Shown one piece after another: positions 24,131 to 32,990 of a stretch of DNA of 64,000 nucleotides; position 1 is the first letter of the stretch; each line of letters begins with the position of its first letter. This stretch comes from Paenibacillus sp. S150 (GTDB lineage: Bacteria; Bacillota; Bacilli; Paenibacillales; Paenibacillaceae). The notes below the pieces were generated by a model. It worked only from the letters and a program-made list of their open reading frames with translations, had not been told where the DNA came from and ran no database searches. Location of the stretch: NCBI RefSeq assembly GCF_019352175.1, contig NZ_JACBYI010000002.1:124001-188000 (forward strand), in the 5' to 3' direction. The position numbers and the translations under genes are program-made.

Positions 24131-26233
24131 ATGGCCAAAATTCATGTGCTCGACGAGCAAATTGCCAACCAGATCGCTGCCGGGGAAGTAGTGGAGCGGC
24201 CCGCTTCGGTCGTTAAGGAGCTTGTGGAGAACGCCATCGATGCCGGCAGCACCCGCATTGAAGTGTCGGTGGAGGAGGGCGGACTGCAGAGCATCCGGGT
24301 GAAGGACAACGGCTCGGGGATTGACCCCGAAGATTGCGAAATGGCCTTCTACCGCCATGCGACGAGCAAAATTCTGAACGGGAGGGATCTGTTTCAAATC
24401 ACCAGCCTCGGCTTCCGCGGGGAAGCCTTGCCCAGTATCGCTTCAGTCTCCAAGCTGTCCTTGCTGACCTCAAGCAATGATGACGGCAAGGGCAGAGCGC
24501 TGGACATTGAAGGCGGCAAGCTGATCAGGAATGAGGACGGGCCGGCAGGCAGGGGCAGCGATCTTGCGGTGCGGGAATTATTTTACAACACGCCGGCAAG
24601 GCTGAAATATATGAAAAGCGTCCAGACCGAGCTGGGGCATATCTCCGACGCCATGTACCGGATGGCGCTGGCGCACCCGTCGATCTCCTTCACCCTGCAT
24701 CATAACGGCAACCAACTGCTGCATACGCTCGGCAACGGGGATCTGCTGCAGGTCATTGCCGCTGTATATGGCACCTCTGCCGCCAAAGCGATGCTGCCGA
24801 TTGCGGCGGAAGACCCGGATTACCGGATCACCGGCTATGTCAGCCGCCCGGAATGGACAAGATCGAACCGCAATGCGGTCACTACGATTGTTGGCGGGCG
24901 TTACATCCGCAGCAACGGGCTGAATGCGGCAATCATGCGGGCTTATCATACGCTGCTGCCGATTAACCGCTATCCGCTGCTGGTGCTGCAGCTTGAGATG
25001 CATCCCTCTCTTGTGGACGTCAACGTTCATCCGGCAAAGCTGGAGGTTCGCTTCAGCAAGGAGGCTGAGCTTTATGCCTTTGTTGAGCAGGAAATCCGCA
25101 AGGTGCTGCTTGGACAGACCCTCATTCCCCGGCCGGGCAAGGAGATGATCGGCGCCAAGGGCAGCAGTTCGTTTATTCAAGAGCAGTTTGCCTTTCCCAA
25201 AGGAGCGGTTCCGCCGCCCCCCCAGGAAGGTTCAGGCAGCCGGAGTGCGCAGGACTCCGCAGATCCGCGCAGCGGGCCTGCATCCGCGCCGGGCGGTGTA
25301 GAACCTGCCGGCGGGGAAAAGGATGGCAGCCGGCCCCGTTCCGAAGGCTCGCTCAACGGCCTGCGGCCACACGTGGCTGGTGCCCGGGAGGGCGGCAGCG
25401 CCGCGCCGCTGTCCGGCGGTTCTGCGGACGGAGCGGGCGCCCGTTATGACAACGGCTCCGGCGCGAGCTCCCAGGCACGGGAGACGGCGGCGGCTTACAG
25501 TGGTGGCAGCAGCCCGCAAGCTGTCGTCCGTCCGCGTGAGGATTCGGCGGGCAGCTACCGCCAGCCGGCTTCAGCCTATCCCGCGCGGGGACAGATGCCG
25601 TCAGCAGAGGAGCTGTATGCTCCTGCCGGCACTGAGGATGCCGGACTCCCTCAATTCCCGGAGCTGAACTACATCGGCCAGCACCATGGAACCTATATTA
25701 TCGCCCAGAATGACAGCGGGCTGTATCTGATTGACCAGCATGCGGCGCATGAACGGGTGAACTACGAATATTATTATGAAAAATTCGGACGTCCCGAGGA
25801 CGCCTCCCAGGAGCTGCTGCTGCCGATTACCCTGGAGTTTACGCCTTCAGAGAGCCGCCAGCTCAGCGAGCGGCTGCACTGGTTTCAGCAGGCTGGAGTG
25901 TATCTTGAGCATTTTGGCGGACAGACCTTCCTGGTCCGCTCCCTGCCATACTGGTTCCCGGAAGGGGATGAGAAGGCTGTCATTGAGGAGATGGCGGAAT
26001 GGGTGCTGAGCGAGCGGTCGATCGACCTGGCGAAGCTGCGCGAGAAATCATCGATTCTCTGCTCCTGCAAGGCTTCCATTAAGGCTAACCAGAAGCTGAC
26101 CGAGCATGAAGTGGAGTCGCTGCTCTCCCGCCTCGCCGCCTGCCGTCAGCCCTATACCTGCCCGCATGGACGGCCGATTGTGATATCCTTCTCCTCCTAT
26201 GATTTGGAGAAGCTCTTCAAGCGTGTGATGTAA
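24131..26233 (+). CDS. mutL: DNA mismatch repair protein MutL
   Basis: The 700-aa partner of MutS with a GHKL ATPase N-terminus: IANQIAAGEVVERPASVVKE, then DNGSGID and TSLGFRGEALPSI. The linker (residues about 355-500) is long and very Gly/Ser/Ala/Pro-rich. The C-terminal domain carries DQHAAHERVNYEYYYE, the DQHA(x)2E(x)4E metal site of the endonuclease-type MutL of bacteria without MutH, together with the CPHGRP segment, so it should nick DNA. ATG 24131 (MAKIHVLD) has GAGGTG eight bases upstream; an ATG at 24125 is in frame but too close. First gene of a run with 26269, miaA and hfq. Confidence 0.96.
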   Translation: MAKIHVLDEQIANQIAAGEVVERPASVVKELVENAIDAGSTRIEVSVEEGGLQSIRVKDNGSGIDPEDCEMAFYRHATSKILNGRDLFQITSLGFRGEALPSIASVSKLSLLTSSNDDGKGRALDIEGGKLIRNEDGPAGRGSDLAVRELFYNTPARLKYMKSVQTELGHISDAMYRMALAHPSISFTLHHNGNQLLHTLGNGDLLQVIAAVYGTSAAKAMLPIAAEDPDYRITGYVSRPEWTRSNRNAVTTIVGGRYIRSNGLNAAIMRAYHTLLPINRYPLLVLQLEMHPSLVDVNVHPAKLEVRFSKEAELYAFVEQEIRKVLLGQTLIPRPGKEMIGAKGSSSFIQEQFAFPKGAVPPPPQEGSGSRSAQDSADPRSGPASAPGGVEPAGGEKDGSRPRSEGSLNGLRPHVAGAREGGSAAPLSGGSADGAGARYDNGSGASSQARETAAAYSGGSSPQAVVRPREDSAGSYRQPASAYPARGQMPSAEELYAPAGTEDAGLPQFPELNYIGQHHGTYIIAQNDSGLYLIDQHAAHERVNYEYYYEKFGRPEDASQELLLPITLEFTPSESRQLSERLHWFQQAGVYLEHFGGQTFLVRSLPYWFPEGDEKAVIEEMAEWVLSERSIDLAKLREKSSILCSCKASIKANQKLTEHEVESLLSRLAACRQPYTCPHGRPIVISFSSYDLEKLFKRVM

Positions 26234-26268
26234 TTGAAAATTGAGTTGTGAGCAGGAACGGAGGCAGC

Positions 26269-27048
26269 ATGATTATAACTACGGGCTTTAACCCGGTGCC
26301 GGAGATTGCAATGCGGGCTGGGAGACTTGCAGAACGGACGGGAACGGGCTACGCGCCGAGAGGCAAGTTATCCATGGCCAAGATGGTCGAGCGATACGGA
26401 GACGGGGAGATTCTGGTAGTCCTCCAGGAGGCAGTACGGCTGATTACACCGGACATGCCGCCGCTGGAATTCCACCCCAGCATGGGCTTTGTCCGGGCCA
26501 AACGGATTATCCGGGGCGGGCATGATCCCATGCTGGAGGCAGCTGCAATGGCGCCGGGCGACAGTGTGCTGGACTGCACGGCAGGTCTCGGCAGCGATTC
26601 CCTGCTGTTTGCGGTGTACGGGGGCGGGCAATCCGTGGTCACTGCGCTTGAGAGCTCCCTGCCGCTGTATGCTCTGCTTCTTGAAGGCATGGGCCACTAT
26701 ACTTCCGGACAGGAGAGGGTCAACGAGGCGCTGCGCCGCGTGCGTGTGGTGCACAGCGACCATCTGGCTTACCTGCGGGAGCAGCCGGACGACAGTATCG
26801 ATATCGTCTATTTTGACCCGATGTTCCGTGTGCCGTTGACAGATTCGGCGGCGATATCACCGCTGCGCCGGTTCGCGAATCCGGCTGCCTTGTCGCCGGA
26901 GAGCGTTCTTGAAGCGGTCAGAGTGGCCCGCAAAACCGTCCTTTTGAAAGAAAAAGCCTTGAGCGGCGAATTCTCCCGGCTTGGCTTTACCGAGCTGCTG
27001 CGGGCCAGCGCCAAAACATCGTACGGGGTGATATCCATTGATAACTGA
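26269..27048 (+). CDS. RsmJ-like SAM-dependent methyltransferase
   Basis: A 259-aa class I methyltransferase. SAM-binding motif I is VLDCTAGLGSDSLLFA and motif IV is DIVYFDPMF; this DPMF form, rather than DPPY, is seen in the RsmJ-like SAM_MT family. E. coli RsmJ modifies G1516 of 16S rRNA; whether this protein has that target is not known. Residues 1-90 form a small N-terminal domain. It lies between mutL and miaA, and its stop overlaps the TTG start of miaA, so the two are translationally coupled. ATG 26269 follows GGAGG. Confidence 0.85.
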   Translation: MIITTGFNPVPEIAMRAGRLAERTGTGYAPRGKLSMAKMVERYGDGEILVVLQEAVRLITPDMPPLEFHPSMGFVRAKRIIRGGHDPMLEAAAMAPGDSVLDCTAGLGSDSLLFAVYGGGQSVVTALESSLPLYALLLEGMGHYTSGQERVNEALRRVRVVHSDHLAYLREQPDDSIDIVYFDPMFRVPLTDSAAISPLRRFANPAALSPESVLEAVRVARKTVLLKEKALSGEFSRLGFTELLRASAKTSYGVISIDN

Positions 27049-28018
27049 GACAAAACGCAAGGTTCTGGTGCTGCTTGGCCCGACTGCAGTCGGTAAAACC
27101 CGGCTCAGCCTTGAACTTGCGGGAGCCTATAACGCAGAGATTATCTCCGGAGACTCGATGCAGGTCTACCGGGGGATGGATATCGGAACAGCCAAGATCA
27201 CGCCTGGGGAAATGAAGGGAATCCCCCATCATCTGATCGACATCCATGATCCGCAGGAGCCTTATTCCGCAGCTGAATTTCAGGAGCAGGGCGCAGGGCT
27301 GATCGAAGAAATCAGCGGCAGGGGCAAGCTTCCTTTTATAGTAGGCGGAACGGGTCTCTACATCGAGTCGCTGTGCTACGGCTTCCGCTTCTCGGAAGCT
27401 GTGGCGGATGAAGCGTTCCGCAGCGAGCAGGATGCTTATGCAGAAGCATATGGAGCCGAAGCGCTGCATGCCCGGCTGGCTGCGGTGGACCCGGCAAGCG
27501 CAGCGCGGCTGCACCCCAATGACCGCCGGCGAATCATCCGTGCGCTGGAAATTCATCATCAGACGAAGGTCACGCTTTCAGCCTCCCATGAGGGTCAAAA
27601 GAAAGAGTCCCCTTATGAGCTGTGCCTGATCGGTTTGACAATGGACCGGAAAATACTATATAAACGTATTGAAGACCGAATTGATCAGATGCTGGCGGAC
27701 GGACTCGTCGCTGAGGTAGAAGGACTGCTGCAACACGGCTACAGCAGAAGTCTTGTGTCCATGCAGGGGCTGGGCTACAAGGAAATTGCCGCTTATCTCG
27801 CGGGTGAAATGACGCTGGACGAAGCTGTGACGCTGCTCAAACGCGATACCCGCCGGTTTGCCAAAAGACAGTTGTCATGGTTTCGCCACATGAAGGAGAT
27901 TCAGTGGATCGACGTCGACGAGAGACAAAACTTTTCAGAGAATTTTGCGAAAATACGTGCTATAATAACAGGAAAGTTTCTCTCAGGTCTAGAATATACT
28001 TCTGAACAATCTAATTGA
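27038..28018 (+). CDS. miaA: tRNA dimethylallyltransferase MiaA
   Basis: The 326-aa enzyme that adds a dimethylallyl group to A37 of tRNAs reading UNN codons. The P-loop is [10 protein letters not shown] (residues 11-20). The DMAPP/tRNA contact segment is [35 protein letters not shown] and the QGLGYKEI and [11 protein letters not shown] segments are standard MiaA signatures. The start is TTG inside the end of the upstream gene with GGGGTGAT at proper distance. hfq follows 19 bases after the stop. Confidence 0.97.
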   Translation: MITETKRKVLVLLGPTAVGKTRLSLELAGAYNAEIISGDSMQVYRGMDIGTAKITPGEMKGIPHHLIDIHDPQEPYSAAEFQEQGAGLIEEISGRGKLPFIVGGTGLYIESLCYGFRFSEAVADEAFRSEQDAYAEAYGAEALHARLAAVDPASAARLHPNDRRRIIRALEIHHQTKVTLSASHEGQKKESPYELCLIGLTMDRKILYKRIEDRIDQMLADGLVAEVEGLLQHGYSRSLVSMQGLGYKEIAAYLAGEMTLDEAVTLLKRDTRRFAKRQLSWFRHMKEIQWIDVDERQNFSENFAKIRAIITGKFLSGLEYTSEQSN

Positions 28019-28037
28019 ACCATTGGGGGTACGTCAT

Positions 28038-28277
28038 ATGAACAAGTCCATTAACATCCAAGATACGTTCTTGAACCAACTGCGTAAAGAGAATATCCCT
28101 GCTACAGTATATTTGACCAACGGCTTTCAAATCCGGGGAATCATCAAAGCCTTCGACAACTTCACCATTGTCATCGACAGCGACGGACGCCAGCAGATGG
28201 TGTACAAGCATGCGATTTCCACCTTTACACCGCAGCGCAGCGTATCGCTCATGCAGGACAATGTAAGCGAAGAATAA
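28038..28277 (+). CDS. hfq: RNA chaperone Hfq
   Basis: A 79-aa Sm-like protein that forms a hexameric ring binding A/U-rich RNA. Sm1 is in [20 protein letters not shown] with [10 protein letters not shown], and Sm2 is [10 protein letters not shown]. The C-terminal tail is short, as in other Bacilli. GGGGGT precedes the ATG by seven bases; an in-frame upstream start at 28023 is not supported. Position right after miaA is the usual bacterial arrangement. Confidence 0.96.
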   Translation: MNKSINIQDTFLNQLRKENIPATVYLTNGFQIRGIIKAFDNFTIVIDSDGRQQMVYKHAISTFTPQRSVSLMQDNVSEE

Positions 28278-28339
28278 GATTTTAGAGTCTCAAAGCGAAA
28301 CCTTTTTGTTTATAAATCGTTTGAATAGAGAGTGCGAGA

Positions 28340-28364
28340 GAGCAACCTGCGAAGGTTGTTCTTT
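28340..28364 (+). terminator. hfq: Probable terminator after hfq
   Basis: GCAACCT-GCG-AAGGTTGT followed by TCTTTTC. The T-run is broken by C residues, so termination may be partial. Confidence 0.5.
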
Positions 28365-28416
28365 TCATTCGTGCACTCAACTACATGATATTTCCGAGAG
28401 GGAGTCAGGAGGCAAC

Positions 28417-30990
28417 ATGTCCAGAGACGAAATATCCAGGACGAACCGCAATAGAGACAGAGGAACAAGTGCATCGAATTCGAGTTCCAAGGGGAAGCCC
28501 AAGAAAAAGAAGAGATTTCTTACCAAGAAGCGTGTGCTGTGGACGCTGTTTTTTGCCACGGCGCTGGCGATTTTTTGCGCGATGGGCGGCTACCTGTTCA
28601 TCATGCTGAACGGCCAGAAGCTGCTGAGTGAGAACCAGGACAAATTATCCGTTAATGAGACCACCAAGATTTATGACCGCAACGCGAATTTGATCGGCGA
28701 GCTGGCGCTGGAGAAGAGCGAGCCCGTGGAGCACAAGGATATTCCGCAACTGCTGATCGATGCCTTTGTGGCTACCGAGGATAAGCGCTTCTTTGAGCAC
28801 AGCGGTGTCGATTTCTGGTCGATCGGCCGGGCGGCAGTGAAGGATATTGCGGCGCGCAGCATGGTGGAAGGCGGCAGTACGATTACCCAGCAGCTGGCGA
28901 AGAATATCTTCCTGACCCGGGACAAGACCTTCTTCCGCAAAGCGACTGAAGTATCTATTGCCGTAGCTTTGGAGAATGAGAACACCAAAGATGAGATTAT
29001 CACGATGTATTTGAACCGCATCAACTTTGGCGGCACGATTTATGGAATCAAAGCGGCATCCATCCGTTATTTTGGCGAAGATGATCTCAACAAGCTGGAA
29101 CTCTGGGAGATGGCCACTCTTGCCGCAATGCCGAAGGGGCCTTCCCGCTACAACCCGCTGCGCAACCCCGATCTCTCGAAGGAACGGCGCGGAGTGGTCC
29201 TCCAGCTGATGTATGAGCAGGGCTACATTACCAAGGAGCAGATGGACGAAGCCAAGGCGGTGGATTACAATTATAAGCCGCCGGAGAGCAAGCAGCGTTA
29301 CCAGGCCTTTATTGATTATGCAATTGATGAGGCGGAAGAAAAGTTCGGCTTGTCCGAGGATGATCTGAATATCGGCGGATACAAAATCTATACGACCATG
29401 GACAAACATGCCCAGGAGACGGTGGAAAACGCCTTTGCCGACAGTGACAATTTTGAGAAGAGCGCCGACGATGAGCTGGTGCAGGGCTCGATGACGATCA
29501 TCAACCAGGAGAATGGCAGTATTGTGGCGCTGCTCGGCGGACGCAATTATGAGAAAAAAGGCTACAGCCGCGTGGACGGCAGCCGCCGCTCGCCAGGTTC
29601 AGCCTTTAAACCGCTGGTTGCCTACGCGCCTGCGCTCGAGTCCGGGAAATTTACGAACGATTCCATGCTCAGCAATGAAAAGCAGTGCTTCGGCACCTAC
29701 TGCCCGAACAATCTGCACGGCTATTCTAGAACGATCAGCATGACCGATGCCTTGACGAAGTCCGAGAATATTCCGGCCGTATGGCTGCTGAACGAAATTG
29801 GTGTGAATACCGGCTTCCAATTCGCCAAAAAGCTGGGGATTGATCTGAAGGATGAGGACAAAAACCTCTCGCTGGCGCTTGGAGGTATGAGCCAGGGCAC
29901 GAATACGCTGGAAATGGCCCAGGCTTACAGCGCCTTTGCCAATGGCGGCGAGCTGCGCGAGGCTTATTCGATCAAATCGATCGTCAACAGCGGCGGAGAC
30001 ACCGTCTACAAAGCAAATACAAATGCTGAACGGGTCATGAGCGCGGATACCGCGTATCAAATGACTGAAATGATGCAGAATGTTGTAGAAGACGGCACCG
30101 GTAAAAAAGCCAAGATCAACCGTCCTGTAGCCGGCAAAACGGGTACAACGCAAAGCGGCTACGAGGGCATCAGCTCAAACCGTGATGTCTGGTTTGTCGG
30201 ATACACGCCGGAATGGACCGCTGCAGTCTGGATGGGCTATGACAAGCCAAGCAAAACCCATCTGCTCAAGAACAGCAGCCCGCTGGCAGCGGCATTCTGG
30301 GGCAAGGTAATGGAGGAAGCGCTGGAGGGCGTGCCGGCCAGATCGTTCCCGCAGCCTGACGGCGCAAGCGAGCCGGAACCCACGGCAACGCCGGAAGCGG
30401 CGCAGCCTGTCAGCGGTCTGAACGCAGCCTATGATGCTGCGACGATGACGGTTAACCTGAGCTGGGAGCCTGCAGCAGCCGAAGGCGTGGAATACCGGAT
30501 CTACCGCCGGGAGACCTCGGAAGCAGAGTTCAGCCCGCTGCTGAATACAGTCTCGGCCAGTGTCGGGGATATCAGCGCGATGCCTGGACTGGCCTATGAA
30601 TATTATGTTACGGCTTATTATCCCGAATTGGATGTGGAGAGCGAGCCTTCCGCTGCCGTAACCGTTGAGGTTCAAGACGAGCCGCCGACACAGGAGCCGG
30701 AAGCGACGATTGATCCCAATCTTCCGACACCAACACCTGATAATGGCGGAGATAACGGCACCGGAGGCGGAAATAACGGCAACAATGGCGGAGGGAACAG
30801 CGGCCCCGGCAATTCCGGTCAGGGCAGTAGCCCGGGAACGCAGCCGGAGATGACGGCCCAGCCAACTCCTCCAGTGGTGGAACCTCCACCAGCTACTGAA
30901 GGTTCGGACAATGCAGGCAACGACAGCGGCGTTATCACCAGCCCCGAAGGGGATGCTGGGCCAGTGGAGGAAGTTGCTCCTCCGCTCTAA
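28417..30990 (+). CDS. Class A penicillin-binding protein (PBP1A type)
   Basis: A bifunctional peptidoglycan synthase of 857 aa. A basic cytoplasmic tail (residues 1-38) precedes one membrane anchor (about 39-62). The GT51 glycosyltransferase domain has FVATEDKRFFEHSGVD with catalytic E121 and GGSTITQQLAKN. The transpeptidase domain has SxxK at S395-A-F-K398 (SPGSAFKP), an SEN triad and KTG at 574-576. A fibronectin-III-like module (residues about 670-755) and a Pro/Gly/Asn-rich low-complexity tail follow. ATG 28417 has AGGAGG; the longer frame to 28306 is not supported. It ends the core block before the accessory cluster. Confidence 0.93.
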   Translation: MSRDEISRTNRNRDRGTSASNSSSKGKPKKKKRFLTKKRVLWTLFFATALAIFCAMGGYLFIMLNGQKLLSENQDKLSVNETTKIYDRNANLIGELALEKSEPVEHKDIPQLLIDAFVATEDKRFFEHSGVDFWSIGRAAVKDIAARSMVEGGSTITQQLAKNIFLTRDKTFFRKATEVSIAVALENENTKDEIITMYLNRINFGGTIYGIKAASIRYFGEDDLNKLELWEMATLAAMPKGPSRYNPLRNPDLSKERRGVVLQLMYEQGYITKEQMDEAKAVDYNYKPPESKQRYQAFIDYAIDEAEEKFGLSEDDLNIGGYKIYTTMDKHAQETVENAFADSDNFEKSADDELVQGSMTIINQENGSIVALLGGRNYEKKGYSRVDGSRRSPGSAFKPLVAYAPALESGKFTNDSMLSNEKQCFGTYCPNNLHGYSRTISMTDALTKSENIPAVWLLNEIGVNTGFQFAKKLGIDLKDEDKNLSLALGGMSQGTNTLEMAQAYSAFANGGELREAYSIKSIVNSGGDTVYKANTNAERVMSADTAYQMTEMMQNVVEDGTGKKAKINRPVAGKTGTTQSGYEGISSNRDVWFVGYTPEWTAAVWMGYDKPSKTHLLKNSSPLAAAFWGKVMEEALEGVPARSFPQPDGASEPEPTATPEAAQPVSGLNAAYDAATMTVNLSWEPAAAEGVEYRIYRRETSEAEFSPLLNTVSASVGDISAMPGLAYEYYVTAYYPELDVESEPSAAVTVEVQDEPPTQEPEATIDPNLPTPTPDNGGDNGTGGGNNGNNGGGNSGPGNSGQGSSPGTQPEMTAQPTPPVVEPPPATEGSDNAGNDSGVITSPEGDAGPVEEVAPPL

Positions 30991-30994
30991 CTCG

Positions 30995-31046
30995 AAAGGA
31001 TTATTCCTCAATCATCATTTGATGTGAAGGGATAATCCTTTTTTTG
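30995..31046 (+). terminator. Intrinsic terminator after the penicillin-binding protein gene
   Basis: AAAGGATTATCC-type arms at 30995-31008 and 31028-31041 pair around a 20-base loop and are followed by seven T residues. It isolates the accessory cluster from upstream transcription. Confidence 0.8.
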
Positions 31047-31157
31047 AATAATTTTACATTTTAACAGAGATTCTTTTGAAATAAAAGGAAAAATATACCT
31101 GATCCAATGAAAATAAAGGACTATACTAATAGAAATTATTTAGGAAGGAGACAAAGC

Positions 31158-31718
31158 GTGCGCTACTCTACGGTGGAGTTAAAGAGTCATTTTAATAACA
31201 TTGGCTTTAGCTATCCGGATATATATGGAAATTTTACGGGCTTCGGGTCGAGTTATCCCGGGGATCAGTTCCCTCACCGGGAGGACAACATAGTGAATGT
31301 CAAAGGCATTCCTTTTTTTTTATACAATGCCAAGGGCCGCAGCAATAATATTGAATTTGCGGGTCAGAGCGTCGAGGTCCTTCCGGATATGTATTCCGCT
31401 TTACACGTGCTGGGCTCTTCTGACAATGGTTCCTTTAGTGAATATCTAAAGTTTTATCTTAAGAAGAGTCCGGTTGGCCAGTACAAGCTTGAACTTAGCA
31501 ATTGGGTTGCGGGAGTTCCTGCATACAATGAGCATGAGGCTTACCGGTGCAGTGCTTTATGTGCAGGCCAACAGGTGATTGAGACCGTAAAGCCCGTTTT
31601 ATGGCTGCAATCTGTCCGCTTCCGGCAGCCCATAGTGTTCGATGAAATTTCTCTGCCGGATAATATGTGCATGCATCTTTTCTCTCTGACCTTTGAAGGG
31701 GCGGATGTTCATGATTGA
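31158..31718 (+). CDS. Unknown protein, predicted beta-sandwich, first gene of the cluster
   Basis: A 186-aa protein without signal peptide, Cys motif or membrane segment. Alternating hydrophobic strands, the NIGFSYPDIYGNFTGFGSS opening, the FEFAGQ-like segment NNIEFAGQSVEVLP and DMYSALHVLGSSDNG suggest a galactose-binding-like beta-sandwich (inference from pattern only). The GTG at 31158 follows AAGGAG by seven bases and is preferred to the ATG at 31107. Its last three codons overlap the BtrH-like gene, so it is coupled to that gene. It may bind a sugar or glycosylated intermediate; no function can be assigned. Confidence 0.65.
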   Translation: MRYSTVELKSHFNNIGFSYPDIYGNFTGFGSSYPGDQFPHREDNIVNVKGIPFFLYNAKGRSNNIEFAGQSVEVLPDMYSALHVLGSSDNGSFSEYLKFYLKKSPVGQYKLELSNWVAGVPAYNEHEAYRCSALCAGQQVIETVKPVLWLQSVRFRQPIVFDEISLPDNMCMHLFSLTFEGADVHD

Positions 31719-32712
31719 CATGGATATTAGACAAGATCCACTTCCCGGTGAGAACTGTTACATCATGGCTTTGAACAACATACTGGATCACCAGGGGTTT
31801 GCCAAGTTTCTGTCTGTTTGGAAAATGTGCGGCTTATTTTATGATCGAAATACGACTAATCGCATAGGAGCACTTAGTCCAAGGGATACTTCAATTCAGG
31901 AAGAATTACGCATTATTCACGGAATTGAGCTTAGCTTGCATGACAGCCGCGACGCTATAGAACTCATGGATAAGGTGATTCATCTGCTGGACGAGGATCA
32001 GCCGGTTATTGTATTCACGGATGCGTACGAACTGCCCTATCATATCAGCTACCGAAGAAATCATGTCAAGCATTGTCTTACCTTATTAAATTACTGCGAC
32101 GGAGAATTTCAATTTCTGGATGATCATCATCAGGTAAAAGGTGAGATCCGCCTTGAAGTTCTGCAAGCGGCCGCCTGTCTTGACCATGAAAAGCTGCATA
32201 ACCGGGGGGGCAGTTATAAGGCGCGATGGCTAAACTGCCGTGAGGCAAGCTCCCAAGTGGGAGAAAAGGCCTTTTTCGATGTGCTGCGGCATAATGTCCA
32301 ATTGCTCAGTGGGCAGGAAGGCTTTCTCGCATATACGGGAGAATCACATGCGCTGAGTGGTCTGGATGCAATGGATGCCTTACTCTCCGATTTGGAAAGG
32401 GTACGTCAAACCCCGGCGGTAATCGACGATGAAGTCCTGTCCCAGATCCATCATTTCATTACGTTTGTGGCCAATAGCAGATATCTTTATTGTGAATTTT
32501 TGAAAGAGGGAATTCCATATAATAATGAGTTACATAAATTGATAGAAGCTTATACGGAAAGCGGACAAAGCTGGAAGGTTATTTCCAATATGGCATTAAA
32601 AACGATCTATGCAACGAACCGCAGCTTGCTGTTTGACCGGATGATGAATAAATTCCAGGAAGCGAGAGCGCATGAACTTGAAGCATTGAATATTGCTAAA
32701 GCAATGCTGTAG
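31711..32712 (+). CDS. BtrH-type acyltransferase-like protein (BtrH N-terminal domain)
   Basis: A 333-aa protein related to BtrH, which in butirosin biosynthesis moves an acyl group from an acyl carrier protein to an amino group of the antibiotic. The papain-like catalytic set is visible: C16 in LPGENCYIMA, H121 in HVKHCLTLLNY and D137 in FQFLDDHHQ. The C-terminal half (residues about 170-333) is helical, as in DUF4872-type proteins. With an acyl carrier protein and a loading ligase in the same cluster, the likely role is to release the carrier-bound aminoacyl product onto an acceptor amine (inference). The ATG overlaps the upstream stop. Confidence 0.75.
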   Translation: MIDMDIRQDPLPGENCYIMALNNILDHQGFAKFLSVWKMCGLFYDRNTTNRIGALSPRDTSIQEELRIIHGIELSLHDSRDAIELMDKVIHLLDEDQPVIVFTDAYELPYHISYRRNHVKHCLTLLNYCDGEFQFLDDHHQVKGEIRLEVLQAAACLDHEKLHNRGGSYKARWLNCREASSQVGEKAFFDVLRHNVQLLSGQEGFLAYTGESHALSGLDAMDALLSDLERVRQTPAVIDDEVLSQIHHFITFVANSRYLYCEFLKEGIPYNNELHKLIEAYTESGQSWKVISNMALKTIYATNRSLLFDRMMNKFQEARAHELEALNIAKAML

Positions 32713-32856
32713 CACTGTAATCCAATGTAAATATGGATAATGCGTTACAATGCTCCAAAGGTATAGACTGTGCAGATGAAAAGCATAAAATGTTAATGGT
32801 AAATTAAAGAAAAAATAGAAAAATAAGAATGATTATTTCATCTGGAGGTGATATTC

Positions 32857-32877
32857 ATGGAAGCTACTAGCTGGTAA
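32857..32877 (+). CDS. Six-codon ORF encoding MEATSW
   Basis: ATG GAA GCT ACT AGC TGG TAA. The ribosome site is the best in the region: TGGAGGTGAT with eight bases from GGAGG to the ATG, although no longer ORF follows. It could be a leader peptide controlling the exporter genes through the hairpin just downstream, a signalling peptide, or a minimal ribosomal precursor. Very small precursors are known: biarylitide precursors are only five residues, and a C-terminal aromatic residue is a common modification site. Radical SAM genes follow 2.8 kb downstream. Translation is strongly suggested by the ribosome site, but the function is open and chance cannot be excluded. Confidence 0.45.
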   Translation: MEATSW

Positions 32878-32896
32878 TCATACTTAACCCAGAACG

Positions 32897-32932
32897 GATC
32901 CGGTGCAACCTTGTTATAGTTTGTGCCGGATC
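32897..32932 (+). other. Hairpin downstream of the six-codon ORF
   Basis: GATCCGGTGCAA pairs with TTGTGCCGGATC (two G-U wobbles) around a 12-base loop. No T-run follows, so it is not a standard terminator. The spacing of 19 bases from the MEATSW stop codon suits an RNA element influenced by a ribosome on the mini-ORF, such as an attenuator, pause or processing site. Confidence 0.6.
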
Positions 32933-32990
32933 TGCTTCTGAAGTGTAAAAAGCGGGTATGATGCTAAACTGAAATGTTGAAGGTGAATGT

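Larger units (their letters stand above)
32713..32990 (+). promoter_or_regulatory. Intergenic regulatory region with candidate internal promoter
   Basis: The largest gap inside the cluster. TAGACT at 32764-32769 and TAAAAT at 32786-32791 (16-base spacer) form a plausible promoter. It is followed by the six-codon ORF at 32857, a 12-bp-stem hairpin at 32897-32932 and the ribosome site of the exporter ATPase at 32991. Transcription of the exporter and later genes may be set separately from the first two genes. Confidence 0.45.

Noticed and set aside
32857-32940. Readthrough extension of MEATSW to a longer peptide
   Set aside because: Reading past TAA gives 13 more codons before TAG, but no recoding signal is evident.
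32897-32940. Intrinsic terminator after the six-codon ORF
   Set aside because: The stem is good but the following bases (TGCTTCTGAAG) have no T-run; recorded as a hairpin only.
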